Shown piece by piece: positions 12,601 to 23,196 of a stretch of DNA of 64,000 nt. The position numbers and the translations under genes are program-made. The number at the start of each line of letters is the position of its first letter. Position 1 is the first letter of the stretch. Below the pieces are notes generated by a model, which was not told the DNA's origin, made no database searches, and saw nothing but the letters and a program-made list of their open reading frames with translations. Source of the stretch: Closterium sp. NIES-65 (lineage: Eukaryota > Streptophyta > Zygnematophyceae > Desmidiales > Closteriaceae); the NCBI GenBank assembly GCA_948144175.1, contig CANXME010002130.1, positions 310,001 through 374,000 on the forward strand, written 5' to 3'.

Positions 12601-15580
12601 TCGACCGGGGGGGGACCTGGTACCAAGAAGAGCGGGGGTGGGGGGAGGGACGGAGTGCAGTAGGGGAAGAGGCGGTAGTAGGGTACCGACTCGTCGAACG
12701 TGACGTCCTGGGAGGACAGAACACGGCGAGAGGTGGGGTGGTAGAACTGCCACCCGGGGGCGTCGGGGGGGAACCCCAGGAAGACGCAGGGAGCAGCGCG
12801 AGGGGACAGCTTGTCCGCAGACAAGTCGCGGACAAACGCCCGAGATCCCCAGACCCTGAACGCCGACGCATCGCCAACCTTCCCCGTCCACAGCAGGGCT
12901 GGGGAGGTCTCCGGCCTGGAGACCCTGGGGTGGAGGTTGATCTGATGCGCCGCGTACCTGACCGCAAACGGCCACAGAAAATGGGGGGCAGCCGCATGCA
13001 TCATGGACGTACGAGCGACGTCCATGACCATGCCAATGCGGCGCTCTGCAATCCCATTTTGCTGCGGTGAGTCCGGAAGCGAGAAGGTCTGACGGATGCC
13101 TCGCGCACGACAGTAGGCACGCAGAAGGCAAGAGGAGAACTCTCCGCCCCTGTCCGAGTGCAGACACAACACAGGAAAGTCCGAGCCAAATCTCTGCCTG
13201 AGCCGGAGACGAGCTGCGCGGATCCAGTCGATCAGCACCTCAGTGACATCACCCTTGCTGCGCAAGGGGAAGACTGTGGTGTAACGCGAGTAGTCGTCAA
13301 CCACCAACAGGAAGTAGCGCTCGTGACCGAGTCCATGGACGCGGGCAGGGCCCCACACGTCCATGTGAAGCGTCTGCAACGGAGCCTCCGTCGGAGGAAA
13401 CTGGGAGGAGTGAGGGGCAGCACGTTGGCGCCCCTCGACACAGGGGACACAGGCAGGGCCAGGGCCCTGAGGAAGGGGAGGGAGGGACCGGGGAAGACCA
13501 GACACAAGAAGACGGGAGGCCATGCCTTTGAGCCGAAGTAGAGAGGGGTGACCCAGGCGGTGGTGCCAGAGGAGAGTCTCGTGAGACAGGCGACGACACG
13601 AACAGGGGGCAGACTCAGGACCAGACCTGGACGCTGTAGCAAACACCTGACCTGACGAGGGGACCCTACCAGACTCAGGAACTGGAGGAGAAGCAGTGGT
13701 CAGTGTGTACAGGCTCGACCCTGGCTGACGTGTAAACGTAGCCAGGTGACGACCTGTGCTAGCCTCTGTGCAGTGCGTCACTCGCTGACGAGCAGGGGTG
13801 AACTGGTGGACTCCCGCATCCTGTAGGTCAGCACCACTCACCAAGTTCGTAGAGAACGAGGGGAGGTAGAGACCAGACAGGGTGCCAGAGGGAGCCGCCG
13901 GACACGGGAGGACTGTGGAGAAGCGAGACAGAACAGGACCCCCAGAGGGGTCAACCAGGGACACCGCAACCGGCCGACTAAGCGGCGTGAGGGTGGTGCG
14001 GTCCCGAAAGAAGGAGCGAGACGCTCCAGAGTCAAGGGTGAAGGTGTGGGAGGCCGAAGCCGAAGCAGTACCTGAGAGCGCAGACTCACTAGTACCTGAG
14101 AGAGCAGCCTCACCAGTACTTGAGAGCACAGACGCACTGGCACCTAGAGCAGCAGTACCAATGCCCGGGTCGGGCGGGAAACACCGGTAACAGTCACCCT
14201 CATCACTAATGGTCACAGCATACATGGCAGCAAGGATAGCATCAAAGTCAAGATCAAAGATAGCTACACCAGCCCTAGACAGCTCTCCCCAGCGGAGGAT
14301 CTCCGCAGCCTCCGGGAACTGCTGGCGCCAAGCGTCCGTCAAGCGGCCAAAGCAGCGCTGGGCGGTGTGGGTACCCCCACACTGCTCTCCAGCGCGGTCG
14401 CCAGTGCGAAGAACGTAGGTGCAGGGACCAAAACCCCCACCACGCTAACGCTGCGTGTACCACTCACGGAGCTGCTGAGGGGTGGGGATGTCGCGAGAAC
14501 GCTGCTGCTACTGCTGCTGGCGCTGACCACCCCCAGTGCTGCTCCGCTGCGAAGTGCCACTCCGACCACCTCCACCACCGCCACCCCCGCCTCCGCCTCC
14601 ACCGCCCCTGCCTCCGCCTGCACCGCCGCCGCCTCCGCCACCTCCGCTCCCACCACCACCGCCGCCGCTACCCCCGCCTCCACTGCCGCCACTAGCACCC
14701 CCACCCCCGCCAGCCCCTCCACCACCACCCCCACTCCCTCCGCCGCCTCCACCTCCACCTCCGCCGCCCCCGCTGGCACCACCCGCTCCTTGCCCCCCTT
14801 GCCCTTGCCAGAGCGGCGTCTCCCGCTAGGGGCAGACGCCGCACCGACCAACTCAAGACCAACGAGGTCGGCCGCAGCGGTAGAGGCAACAGAGGGCAGG
14901 AGAGGGGAAGGAGAACACCCCTCAAAGATGGGGGCGCGGGGGTCACCTCGAGAGGCTCCTATAGCGACTATGCTCTTCTCCGCCGCTAGGAGGGCCTTCT
15001 TGAGGCTGTCGACTGTGAGGGTGGTGGGACAGACCGCGAGGAAGTGGTCCCGGACTACACGAAGGGAGTCAGGGAGGCGATTGACTAAAAAGTAGATAGT
15101 GATGTACATGGGGGGGGGATTCTTGGCGCAGAAGTCAGCAGGAAGCGCAGCGCGGTAGCGAGTGTCACTAGTGCGGAGGTGCGTAATGAGATCAGCGACA
15201 GTGGGAAAGGCGGCAAGGTCAGGGAAGAGGAAGGGGAGCATGAGGCGGCTCAGTGCAGCAGTGGCAGGGGAGGAGTAGCGCGCAACTACAGCGTCATACA
15301 AGGTCTGGGCACTCTTGTACTGGCTAAAGTGCGCGCGCTCAGCGGTAGGCAGGTGGCGACGCACAGCAAGACGTGCAGCAGCATCGCGCGTGGCCCACTG
15401 TGAGCGAACAGTGGCGTCAGCATCAGCAGCAGGGGCAGGGACGGCGCCAGAGGTGAGGTCAAAGAGAGAAAGACCGTCTGCCCTATCGCACTGTAAGAAC
15501 AGCTGCAGGTCGTCGACCCAGACCTCGAAGTCAATGGCGCGACCCTCAGCGTCAAAAGGTAGGACACTAGGGGTAGCCAT
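9629..15580 (-). pseudogene. Copia gag-pol polyprotein of element C, broken
   Basis: Gag starts at 15580 (MATPSVLPFDAEGRAIDF) with a hydrophobic gag core. Frame shifts at the start of the Gly-rich tract (about 14790, GGKE). In the pol frame a TAG at 14508-14510 sits inside the Gln tract before the finger. Protease LDSGASRSFF lies near 14030, LWHHRLGHPSLLRLKG near 13560, and integrase D,D,E in 13000-13370. TGA 12159-12161 follows the GGAEPGGA linker. A small deletion near 11340-11360 shifts frame again. Then follow RT with YVDD (about 10605) and RNase H (LYVDNKAMLALCR near 9860), ending with TGA at 9629-9631. The protein set is that of an autonomous copia, but this copy cannot make an uninterrupted polyprotein by ordinary decoding. 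Confidence 0.9.
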
Positions 15581-15735
15581 GACGACAGACTAGCAGTGCA
15601 AGCAGTGCGGGAAGGGGTACGCAGTAGCAGTGGAGCTGTGCTCACCAGACAAGACGGGTCGGGCAGCTCAGCAGCACAGCAACACGGCAACACAGCAGTT
15701 CTGCCGGCCCAGTAGCAACAGCAGCCCCATAGGAC
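15581..15735 (-). other. Leader of C just upstream of gag
   Basis: Non-coding leader between the gag ATG and the minisatellite. It resembles the matching part of E. Nothing further seen. Confidence 0.5.
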
Positions 15736-15739
15736 CAGC

Positions 15740-16600
15740 AGCTCGGCTCCTCAGGCGGCTCGGGCGGCTCGGGCGGCTCGGGCGGCTCGGGCGCTCGGCG
15801 GTACAGGCGGCTCGGGCGGCTCGGGCGGCAAATGTGGCTCGGGCAGCTCGGCTCCTCAGCTGCGTAGGCGGCTCGGGCGGCTCGGGTGACGCGGGTGGCA
15901 CGGGCGGCTCGGGCGTCGAAGGGCCGGGACAGCGTGGCGCGAGGGCGGCTGGGAGCGGGACCGGGGTGGGCGGCTCACGGGTGGCTCGGGGCCGGGACGG
16001 GCGGTTCACGGGCGGCGCACAGGCGGCTCACGGGCGGTTCACGGGTGGCTCGGGGCCGGGACGGGCGGCTCACGGGCGGCTCACGGGCGGCTCACGGGGG
16101 GCTGACGGGTGGCTCACGGGCGGCTCACGGGCGGCTCACGGGCGGCTCACGGGCGGCTCACGGGCGGCTCACGGGCGGCTCACAGGCGGCGCTTCGGGCT
16201 GCTACGGGCGGCGCACGGGCGGCTCACGGGCGGCTCACAGGCGGCTCACGGGCTGCGCTTCGGGCGGCTAAGGGCGGCGCACGGGCGGCACGTGGGCGGT
16301 TAAGAACGGCGCGCGGGCGGAGCGTGGGCGGCCTGAGGCCTGGCGGGAGGCGCGCGGGCGGCTAAGGGCGGCGCGCGGACGGCGCATGGGCGGCCTGGGG
16401 CCGGGCGAGCGGCGCCCGGGCTGCTTAGGGCGGCGCGCGGGCTGGTAAGGGCGGCGCGCGGGCTGCTAAGGGCGGCGCGCGGGCTGCTAAGGGCGGCGCG
16501 CGGGCTGCACGGGGCCGGGACGGGCGGCGCGCTAGCATCTAGGGTGGCGCACTGGCGGCGTGAGGCCTGAACGGGCGGCGCGCGGGCGGCTAAGGGCCGG
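15740..16600 (-). repeat. GC-rich leader minisatellite of element C
   Basis: 9-bp units GGCTCGGGC at 15760-15910, then many 11-bp units GGCTCACGGGC (about 15965-16260), then longer GGGCGGCGCGCGGGCTGCTA units. The unit differs from those of B, E and F although the elements are related. Gly/Ala/Arg-rich frames across it are repeat by-products. Confidence 0.88.
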
Positions 16601-16622
16601 TCGACAGAGGTAAGAGAGAGAT

Positions 16623-16640
16623 CCCGGAGCGCGCTCCGGG
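16623..16640 (-). promoter_or_regulatory. Palindromic leader hairpin (stem 2) of C
   Basis: Perfect 18-nt palindrome CCCGGAGCGCGCTCCGGG, followed by an A-run (T-run in the RNA sense, 16642-16652). E has a comparable stem at 46793-46816 and K at 58731-58754. The self-complementary GCGC core would suit a genomic-RNA dimer or packaging site; that role is inferred. Confidence 0.6.
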
Positions 16641-16682
16641 TAAAAAAAAAAAGGTTCGAAGTAGTGGTGGGCCCTAAGCACA

Positions 16683-16711
16683 GTTCCCACCGGGGAACCT
16701 GCTCGATACCA
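16683..16711 (-). promoter_or_regulatory. Primer binding site and hairpin 1 of C
   Basis: The minus strand reads TGGTATCGAGCA next to the 5' LTR (16700-16711), an initiator-Met-tRNA type primer site. One base further on lies a hairpin GTTCCC-CGGT-GGGAAC (16683-16698), a 6-bp stem with a 4-nt loop. It is followed by GGGCCCACCAC, shared with E and F. Confidence 0.75.
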
Positions 16712-16843
16712 TGAGAAGAATAGAACGAGAATGGAATGACTATCAACGAAGTGAGTACAAATAGGAAACCCTAATTGGGTTGTACCCCCTATGGGATACC
16801 CCACTATAGCCTACACAAATAAGTAAGTTATAATGTTCTGACA
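16712..16843 (-). repeat. 5' LTR of element C (132 bp)
   Basis: 131 of 132 bases equal the left LTR. Serves as promoter LTR for the minus-strand element. Confidence 0.95.
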
Positions 16844-16848
16844 TAGGG
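16844..16848. repeat. Target site duplication of C, right copy
   Basis: TAGGG, partner of 9280-9284. Confidence 0.92.
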
Positions 16849-17977
16849 AGGCAACGAGATTTCTACGTATAGTGCGGTGAAGCTACATGGCGACGCAGCG
16901 GCGACGGACGAATGAATGCGTATTCGGCTAACGCTGGCGCCGGCACAATCTTCGGTGTACGACGTAACCCTAAGCTCCGAATTTCAACGGTGTGGGTAGG
17001 ATTGTTCTAGTAGCGCACGCTAAGAACGCTACGTGAGTGAGCTCCCATGGGGGAAACGAATTAGTATACTTTTGCCATCTATAAACTTTCGACAGTCGAG
17101 TGAGCTGGGTGGAGTTGGGAGCCCCTCGTTTCTCGAGAGAGAGGTTGGGTGGGCTTGTAATTCGGTAACCACCATGTACCTTTTAGGGCGGGTCTTTTTC
17201 GTTCTTTTGAGTGCAGCTTAGTGAGATTTCTCGCGTTCTACAACGGTCAAATCAGTTTCCAGATTGGTCGGGATGGGTATTGAGCAAAAATGAAATGAAA
17301 ATGACGCGCCCTTATACACTTTTGGCACTGGCCCTGCCAAATGTATACCGCAACTTTAAAGCTGCGATCTACATACTTCGAGGGACAGGCCCTGGTTTAT
17401 CACTTGAAAACAGGGTAGCACTGTTCCGCCGGAGAAACGAACAATCGATGCGGAAGGAAGGAGGGGGGTGGGCGCAGAAATTTCCGCTTGGTTGTTTGTG
17501 TTCTGCGCAGAAATCTCCGCCTTTCCGCGGATTTGGGCCCCCCAAAGCGAACTCACTCACGAAATTGACTGCGCTCGTCAGCGGGGTGCGAAGTCCTCGC
17601 ACAGGTGTTTTGGGAAAGAATACACTTCGCTCTACAATCAACAAACGCGAAAGGGTGTGCACCTAGATTACCCCCCAAAACCCATTTTAGTATGTAGACT
17701 GCAGCTTTAAAGGGTTGGAAAAGGCAACTTCCCGTGAATTTCAGGGCTGGAATCCGGGGACCTCAGACTCTCAAGTGTTGGCCTGGAACCAATCAACAGC
17801 AAGAAGGTGGGCTACTGCAGGTGTCAACCTTAGAGCGAAACCTCGGATTGGAATCAGTCTATTCTAGAAGCCTGTGTGTTGCATTAGGGTTTCGAGTCGT
17901 GCTTGTACGGAACGAGTCATCGAGGGGAATTCATCGACGGATGCGCGTGCTGGTGGCGGGCGGCGAGGCGAGCAGCG
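16849..17977. other. AT-richer non-coding region upstream of host gene
   Basis: About 1.1 kb with clearly lower GC than its surroundings and no ORF resembling a known protein. It contains no LTR ends. The last 100 bases (GCATTAGGGTTTCGAGTCGT at 17881) look like the 5' untranslated region of the gene starting at 17978. Likely promoter region; no individual element can be assigned. Confidence 0.4.
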
Positions 17978-20901
17978 ATGGGGTCGTGGGTGGACGCGGG
18001 GAGTGGCGGGCGGGCGCGCGTTGAGGGGTGCAGAGGAGCTGCGGACGGCGCGGCTGCGCAACACGCCACAGCGCGCGCTGCATCCGCGTGCGTCGCGCGC
18101 TCCCCGTCGTCGTCCCCCATGACCCTGCCCTCCTCGTCCTCCTCGCCCCTCAGCCTCTTCACGCCCTTGTCGCACCACCGCTCGCCGTTGCTCTCGCCCT
18201 GCCCCTCCCCCTCGCCGCTGCGCACGCTCGACGAGGATGCGGCGGACGTCGCGGACGGGCTCACTGGAGAGCGCCAGTGGGGAATGGCGGGGATTCGCGG
18301 GCCAGCGGCGGAGTCGGGCGCGGGGGTCGGGGTGGCGGGGGGGTGCGCGTCGATGCGGCGGAGTGCGGCGTCGGTGTCGATGCCGTCGCTGTGCGCCGCG
18401 CCGTGGGAGGGCGACGGGCTGGCCGCGAGCGCGTGGCTGTCGGGCTGCGGCGGGCGATGGACTCCCGGCGCCGCTGCGTCGTGGCTGGCGCGCGACGAGA
18501 GCGAGCGATGGACGACCAACGGCGAATGGGCGGTGGGCGAGCGCAGCGCGCGGAGAGGAGCGGTGCGCGGGGGCACTGGGAGAAGCGGAGCGACAGGGAC
18601 GGCGAAGGAAGGCGGACCGGCAGGGGGAGGACAGCGCCCTGCGACGGGCGGTGGGGCGAGCGCGGGGGCTGGATGGCGGGAGCTTGCACGGGAGGCGGAA
18701 GGGCGAGGGGGCTTGTGGGGGCCGCGGGCGAGGGAAGTGAGCGGCGCGAAGCGGGGCATGCGAGGGCGAGGCAGGGACGGGTCGTGGGGGGGCGATGAGA
18801 GCGGCGCGGGCAGCGTGGGCGCGGATTGGGCGGAGGTAGTAGCAGAAGGGGAGGCGGAGGAGGGGAGGGGGAGGGAGAAGAAGGCGAAGGGCGGAAGGGC
18901 GGCGGGCACTGGTGAGGGTGCGCGGCATGGAGAGAGCAGCAGCGGTGCTGGCAGGGTGGGTGAGAACGCGGGGGGAGGGGGAGCGAGCTTGGAGCGCGAG
19001 CTGCAGGAGTGGCTGGGCGCTGCACTGCCGTGCGCCGGCGAGAGAGGCAGCAGCGGGGCGGGCGTGCAGCTCCCAGGCGCGGATGCGAGCAGGGTGGCGG
19101 CGAGTGGCGGGGGCGAGAGCACGAGCGGTGGAAGGGCGGGCGCTGCTGGCATGGGCGCTGCTGGCATGGGCGCGGAGCAGCGGCAAGCAGGTGTGAGCGA
19201 GTCCGAGGGCATGAATGGGAGGGGGGGCGGGCAACAGGAAGAAGCGGGGGGGGAAGCGCAGCGAGAGGGGGCGGGGACGGAGGCGCAGCAGGTAGAGTTC
19301 CGCGTGACGGCACAGGAGCAGGGACGCCGCCCCGCCGCTTGGAAGCCCGAGGCTGAGCAACGCCGAAGCAGGCAGTCAGGTTCGGTGTTTGGATCGGGGG
19401 AGGATGGGCTGACGCTGGAGTCGTTTCTGTGCGGCGGCAGGAGGGCGCGCGCACGGCTGCGGGGGCAGGGCGCCCACACGTGGCAGGTGGATGACGTGGC
19501 GGCGCGGGGCGTGGCTCAGAGCATGAAGGCACAGGTGCAGGGGGGACGGAAGGGGGAAGGGGAGGGGGCGGAGGAGGGGGAGGGGGAGGGGAAAAAAGGA
19601 GGAGGGAGAAGGGAGGAGATGGTGGTGGAGTTAAGGTGTTGTGACGAGCAGAGGCAGAGGCAGCAGGGCGGGGGGCAGGGCGTGCACGAGCAGCTGCAGC
19701 AGTGGCGGCGGCAGAGGTCGCTGTGTGGCGGCGCGGGGAAGGGGAAGGGGAGGGCCTCCCTTGGCGTGGGGCAGGCACACAGGCGCGGGCGGTCGGACGC
19801 GCTGGACGTGTCGGCTGCTGTGGCCGCACTGGGGGGCGCTGGGGAGGCAGGCGCAGGCGGCAAGGAGGGGTGTGCAGGGGGCAAGGAGGGGTGTGCAGGG
19901 GGCCAGGAGGGGTGTGCAGGGGGTCAGGAGGGGTGTGCAGGGGGCCAGGAGGGGTGTGGTGGCGGAGGTTGCGAGTGGGAGGGCAGTGGCGCGAGGCGAG
20001 GCGGGGAAGGTGTGGGTGGAGGCAGCGGTGCGAGTGCGGGCGGAATGCAGGTGGATGGCAGTCACCTGCCCACTGCTCCCAGCCACGCTGCCTTGGCGGC
20101 AGCCAACAGCGTGGTGAGCATGGCGGGCGTGGGCGCTGTGCTGTGCTGGTCGCCGCCATGGGTGGGCGCAGCAAGGGGCGTGCGGGCGGTGGGCGGGTCG
20201 CTGGACGTGGCTGCTGCCGTGGCGGCGCTGGGAGGCGCAGAGGGCGCGGAGGGAGGGGGGGTTGAGGGGGGTGCGGGGAGAGACGTGTGCATGGAGGGCG
20301 TGGATGGGGGAGGCGGTGGGGGGAAAGGCGCGCAGGGGAAAGAGATGGCGCACGAGAGGGATGGGGAGCAAGAAAGAGAGGCGGATGCGATGGTGGTTGA
20401 AGAGAAAAGGACTGCGAGGTGTGAGGAGGGCGAGCAGAGCATGGGTGGCGATGGGATGTGTGGCATGGCTGGTGTGAGTGCAGAAGCAAAAGCAGCGCAT
20501 GCAGGCAGGCCGCCCTTCCCCACGGCACCCCCCTGCACGCCCCCACAAGGCCCTCCATCCCCACCTCTTACCGCACCATCGCCCGCCTCTCAATGCCCGT
20601 CCTCACCTCCACTTCCCCCCCCGGGCGCACAGGCTGCAAGCAGCGGTGGCAGCGGGGCATGGGAGGGCGCGGGCAAGGCGGTGCAGCAGCAGCAGGCGAG
20701 CAGCGGGCGGGCAGAGGGCGCACTGGAGGGGGCTGGGGGAGGGCAGCTCGCAGAGGCAGGCGCGAGGCATGGGGATGGCGGGGCAGCGGTGGGAGGAGGG
20801 AAGTGGAAGGGGAGAGGGGGTGCGCGGAGGCAGCATGGCAGTGCGGGCGAGGTGGAGCGCGCCTTTGAGGTGGCCCCCGCCCACCTGCTCGCCCTGCACC
20901 G
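17978..20901 (+). CDS. Unrecognised host gene, predicted exon 1
   Basis: Long plus-strand open frame; the first in-frame ATG is 17978 (MGSWVDAG). The protein is Gly/Ala/Arg/Glu-rich and mostly disordered, with ordered-looking patches such as DGLTLESFLCGG and VERAFEVAPAHLLALHR at the end. A motif LDVSAAVAALGGA recurs as LDVAAAVAALGGA about 140 residues later. A GTGGGTGAG donor at 20902 would join in phase to exon 2. Opposite-strand frames of similar length exist but are Pro/His-rich and do not join to other exons. No family recognised; further introns cannot be excluded. Confidence 0.45.
19855..19965 (+). repeat. 21-bp in-frame repeat in exon 1
   Basis: Five copies of a 21-bp unit (about GGCAAGGAGGGGTGTGCAGG plus one base) encoding GGKEGCA or GGQEGCA. 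The multiple of three keeps the frame open. Confidence 0.85.
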
Positions 20902-21792
20902 GTGGGTGAGGGTGTGGATGGTGTATGATGGATGACGCGTGGTGCATGTTGCAAGGTGCATGGCAAATGGGTGCAGTGTGCTGGTGTGAGGAGCGGATGG
21001 GTGGATGGGCGAATGGGCGAATGGGCAAGTGAAGCCACATGAGCGAGTGCATCAGTGAATGCAGCTACGCACATTCCACCACTTCATATGCCACCACTTC
21101 ACATGCCACCACTTCACATGCCACCACTTCACATGCCACCACTTCACATGCCACCGCTTCACATGCCACCACTTCACATGCCACCACTTCACATGCCACC
21201 ACTTCACATGCCACCACTTCACATGCCACCACTTCACATGCCACCACTTCACATGCCACCACTTCACATGCCACCACTTCACATGCCATCACGTCACATT
21301 CCATCACGTCACATGCCATCACGTCACATGCCATCACGTCACATGCCATCACGTCACATGCCATCACGTCACATGCCATCACGTCACATGCCATCACGTC
21401 ACATGCCATCACTTCACATGCCATCACTTCACATGCCACCACTTCACATGCCACCACTTCACATGCCATCACGTCACATGCCATCACGTCACATGCCATC
21501 ACGTCACATGCCACCACTTCACATGCCATCACGTCACATGCCATCACGTCACATGCCATCACGTCACATGCCATCACGTCACATGCCATCACGTCACTTG
21601 CCATCACGTCACTTGCCATCACGTCACATGCCATCACGTCACATGCCATCACGTCACATGCCATCACGTCACATGCCACGTCGCCCGCCATGAGCCCACC
21701 TTGGCCAGCACGCCTCCCATCTCGCCCACATGCCTCTCATCTCCCCGCTGCACCTGCGCTCCACCCCTCTCTCTCCCCATGGCCCCCTGTAG
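20902..21792 (+). other. Predicted intron 1 of host gene
   Basis: GT at 20902 and AG at 21791-21792 (pyrimidine-rich CTCTCTCCCCATGGCCCCCT before TGTAG). Both splice halves are phase 2, giving ALHR-WHPSSRDL across the join. The intron holds the 15-bp minisatellite. Confidence 0.4.
21070..21680 (+). repeat. 15-bp minisatellite, about 40 copies
   Basis: Unit ACATGCCACCACTTC with a second variant ACATGCCATCACGTC. The variants are arranged in blocks (CACTTC first, then ATCACGTC, then mixed), showing internal block duplication. Because 15 is a multiple of three, all frames stay open, producing spurious His/Thr/Pro-rich ORFs on both strands. Confidence 0.95.
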
Positions 21793-21985
21793 CTGGCACC
21801 CCTCATCGCGGGACCTGTCAGTGCGTTGGGCCGTGTGGCTGCTGCGCCGCATGCGCAAGGCCGCCTGCCCGCGCGCCCCTCGCCCGCTACGCCTGCTGCT
21901 CTTCTCCTCGCTGCTCTCCGCCCTGCCCCGCGTCGCTGACTCGCTGCTCTCACCGCCGGCATCGCCACGCCATGCTCACTCGCAG
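21793..21985 (+). CDS. Unrecognised host gene, predicted exon 2
   Basis: Encodes WHPSSRDLSVRWAVWLLRRM and onward to SPPASPRHAHSQ, a helical-looking basic/hydrophobic stretch of 64 residues, unlike the repeat-derived ORFs around it. Flanked by a CTGTAG acceptor and a CGCAG/GTATGG donor at 21986 (phase 0). The downstream acceptor beyond element G is in the same phase. Confidence 0.45.
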
Positions 21986-22144
21986 GTATGGCGCCGCCGC
22001 ACTGTGGCCGCATGTGACACTGTGGCCGCATGTGACCCGCTTGCTGCCTTCCACGTCTCTCTCTTCCACGCTCGCCTCTTCCATCGCCCATACTCCACTG
22101 GCGCCCGACAGCATTCTCTCATGCCTCATGCTCCATGCGCACTC

Positions 22145-22149
22145 CAATC
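22145..22149. repeat. Target site duplication of G, left copy
   Basis: CAATC, identical to 29206-29210. Confidence 0.92.
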
Positions 22150-22410
22150 TGTAGAATTAGGGCTAACCCTAGTTGGGGGTTGGAACTCAAACCTTGGCCC
22201 CCAAGGTTGGGTTGGGAATTATTGGTCCCCCCAATAATGTTGAACCACTTGGTCAACATTATTGGTCCCCCAATAATCCCTCAACCCAACTTATTGGTGG
22301 GGGCCAATAATGTTGGATTGGTTCCAATCAACACCCCCCCCCTTAGCACTACTATGTATACCCTCATCTATCTTAATCAACTCAATGGTTCTTCCTCACG
22401 TTTACTCACA
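22150..22410 (+). repeat. 5' LTR of element G
   Basis: Starts TGTAGAATTAGGG, ends TTTACTCACA. Contains repeated short palindromes: ATTATTGG...CCAATAAT twice and AATGTTGA...TCAACATT between them. Confidence 0.92.
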
Positions 22411-22422
22411 TGGTAATTAGAG
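22411..22422 (+). other. Primer binding site of G
   Basis: TGGTAATTAGAG directly after the LTR, a degenerate initiator-Met-tRNA type site. Confidence 0.6.
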
Positions 22423-22689
22423 CAAACACGGCTCACACCTTCTTCGATCCTAAGAACCACACCTCCGCGTGCCTTAACACGCCCCCCTCCCTTACGCGAC
22501 AACTAGGTCGCTCTTAGCGCCAAGTACGCTCCTACGCCATCACGGCCCCCCTCCCCGCGCTAAATTTCAGCACCCTTCTCCCCTTCCCAAGGTTAATTCC
22601 GCCACTTACGGCCCTCCCCTCTCTCCCGCGAGCACGCTAACCGTCGGAACGACTACCGCGACCGACGAAACCCTAATCGGGGGCGACCG

Positions 22690-23090
22690 CCGCGAACGCG
22701 ACAAACGCGGGCGCCCGCCGCGGATTAGGGTTTTACGGGCGACCGCCGCGGACGCGACGAACGCGGGCGACCGCTGCGGACGCGACGAACGCGGGCGACC
22801 GCTGCGGACGCGACCAACGGAGGCGACCGCCGCGGATGCGACCAGCGGAGGCGACCGCCGCGGACGCGACCAGCGGAGGCGACCGCCGCGGACGCGACCA
22901 GCGGAGGCGACCGCCGCGGACGCGACCAGCGGAGGCGACCCCCGCGGACGCGACCAGCGGAGGCGACCCACGCGGACGCGACCAGCGGAGGCGACCCCCG
23001 CGGACGCGACCAGCGGAGGTGACCACCGCAGGCGACGCGACCAGGCGCAGCCGCGGGCAACGCGATCAGGCGCAACCGTGAGCGACGCTA
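22690..23090 (+). repeat. 28-bp leader repeats of element G
   Basis: About a dozen copies of a 28-bp unit containing GCGGACGCGACCAGCGGAGG, between the primer site and gag. The remaining leader (22423-22690) shows no feature. A copy-specific GC-rich leader array also occurs in the unrelated B/C/E/F family. Confidence 0.85.
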
Positions 23091-23196
23091 GGCGCAGCCC
23101 TTCGACCGCACCACCCCTCCAGGTGGTGTTGTCACCCCGATTGACCGCACCCGCCCTCCAGCCGGTGTCGTCACCCCCTCCCCCCTCCTCCCCCTC

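Larger units (their letters stand above)
9285..16843 (-). mobile_element. Complete copia element C (7,559 bp)
   Basis: Complete minus-strand insertion bounded by 132-bp LTRs and a perfect 5-bp target duplication (TAGGG). The LTRs differ at one position (GGGATGCCCC against GGGATACCCC), so it is the youngest datable insertion in the window. Internal order on the minus strand: primer site, hairpins, leader minisatellite, gag, pol, 3' tail. The coding region is broken although the LTRs are nearly identical. Confidence 0.95.

Noticed and set aside
17864-20564. Minus-strand ORFs of 498, 520 and 767 codons
   Set aside because: Pro/His/Arg-rich mirror frames of a GC-rich plus-strand frame; they do not connect to other exons, while the plus strand joins in phase twice.
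21070-21680. CRISPR-like array
   Set aside because: Units are directly tandem without spacers and the sequence is eukaryotic.
21052-21693. His/Thr/Pro repeat proteins over the 15-bp array
   Set aside because: All frames of both strands are open because the period is a multiple of three; the array alone explains them.
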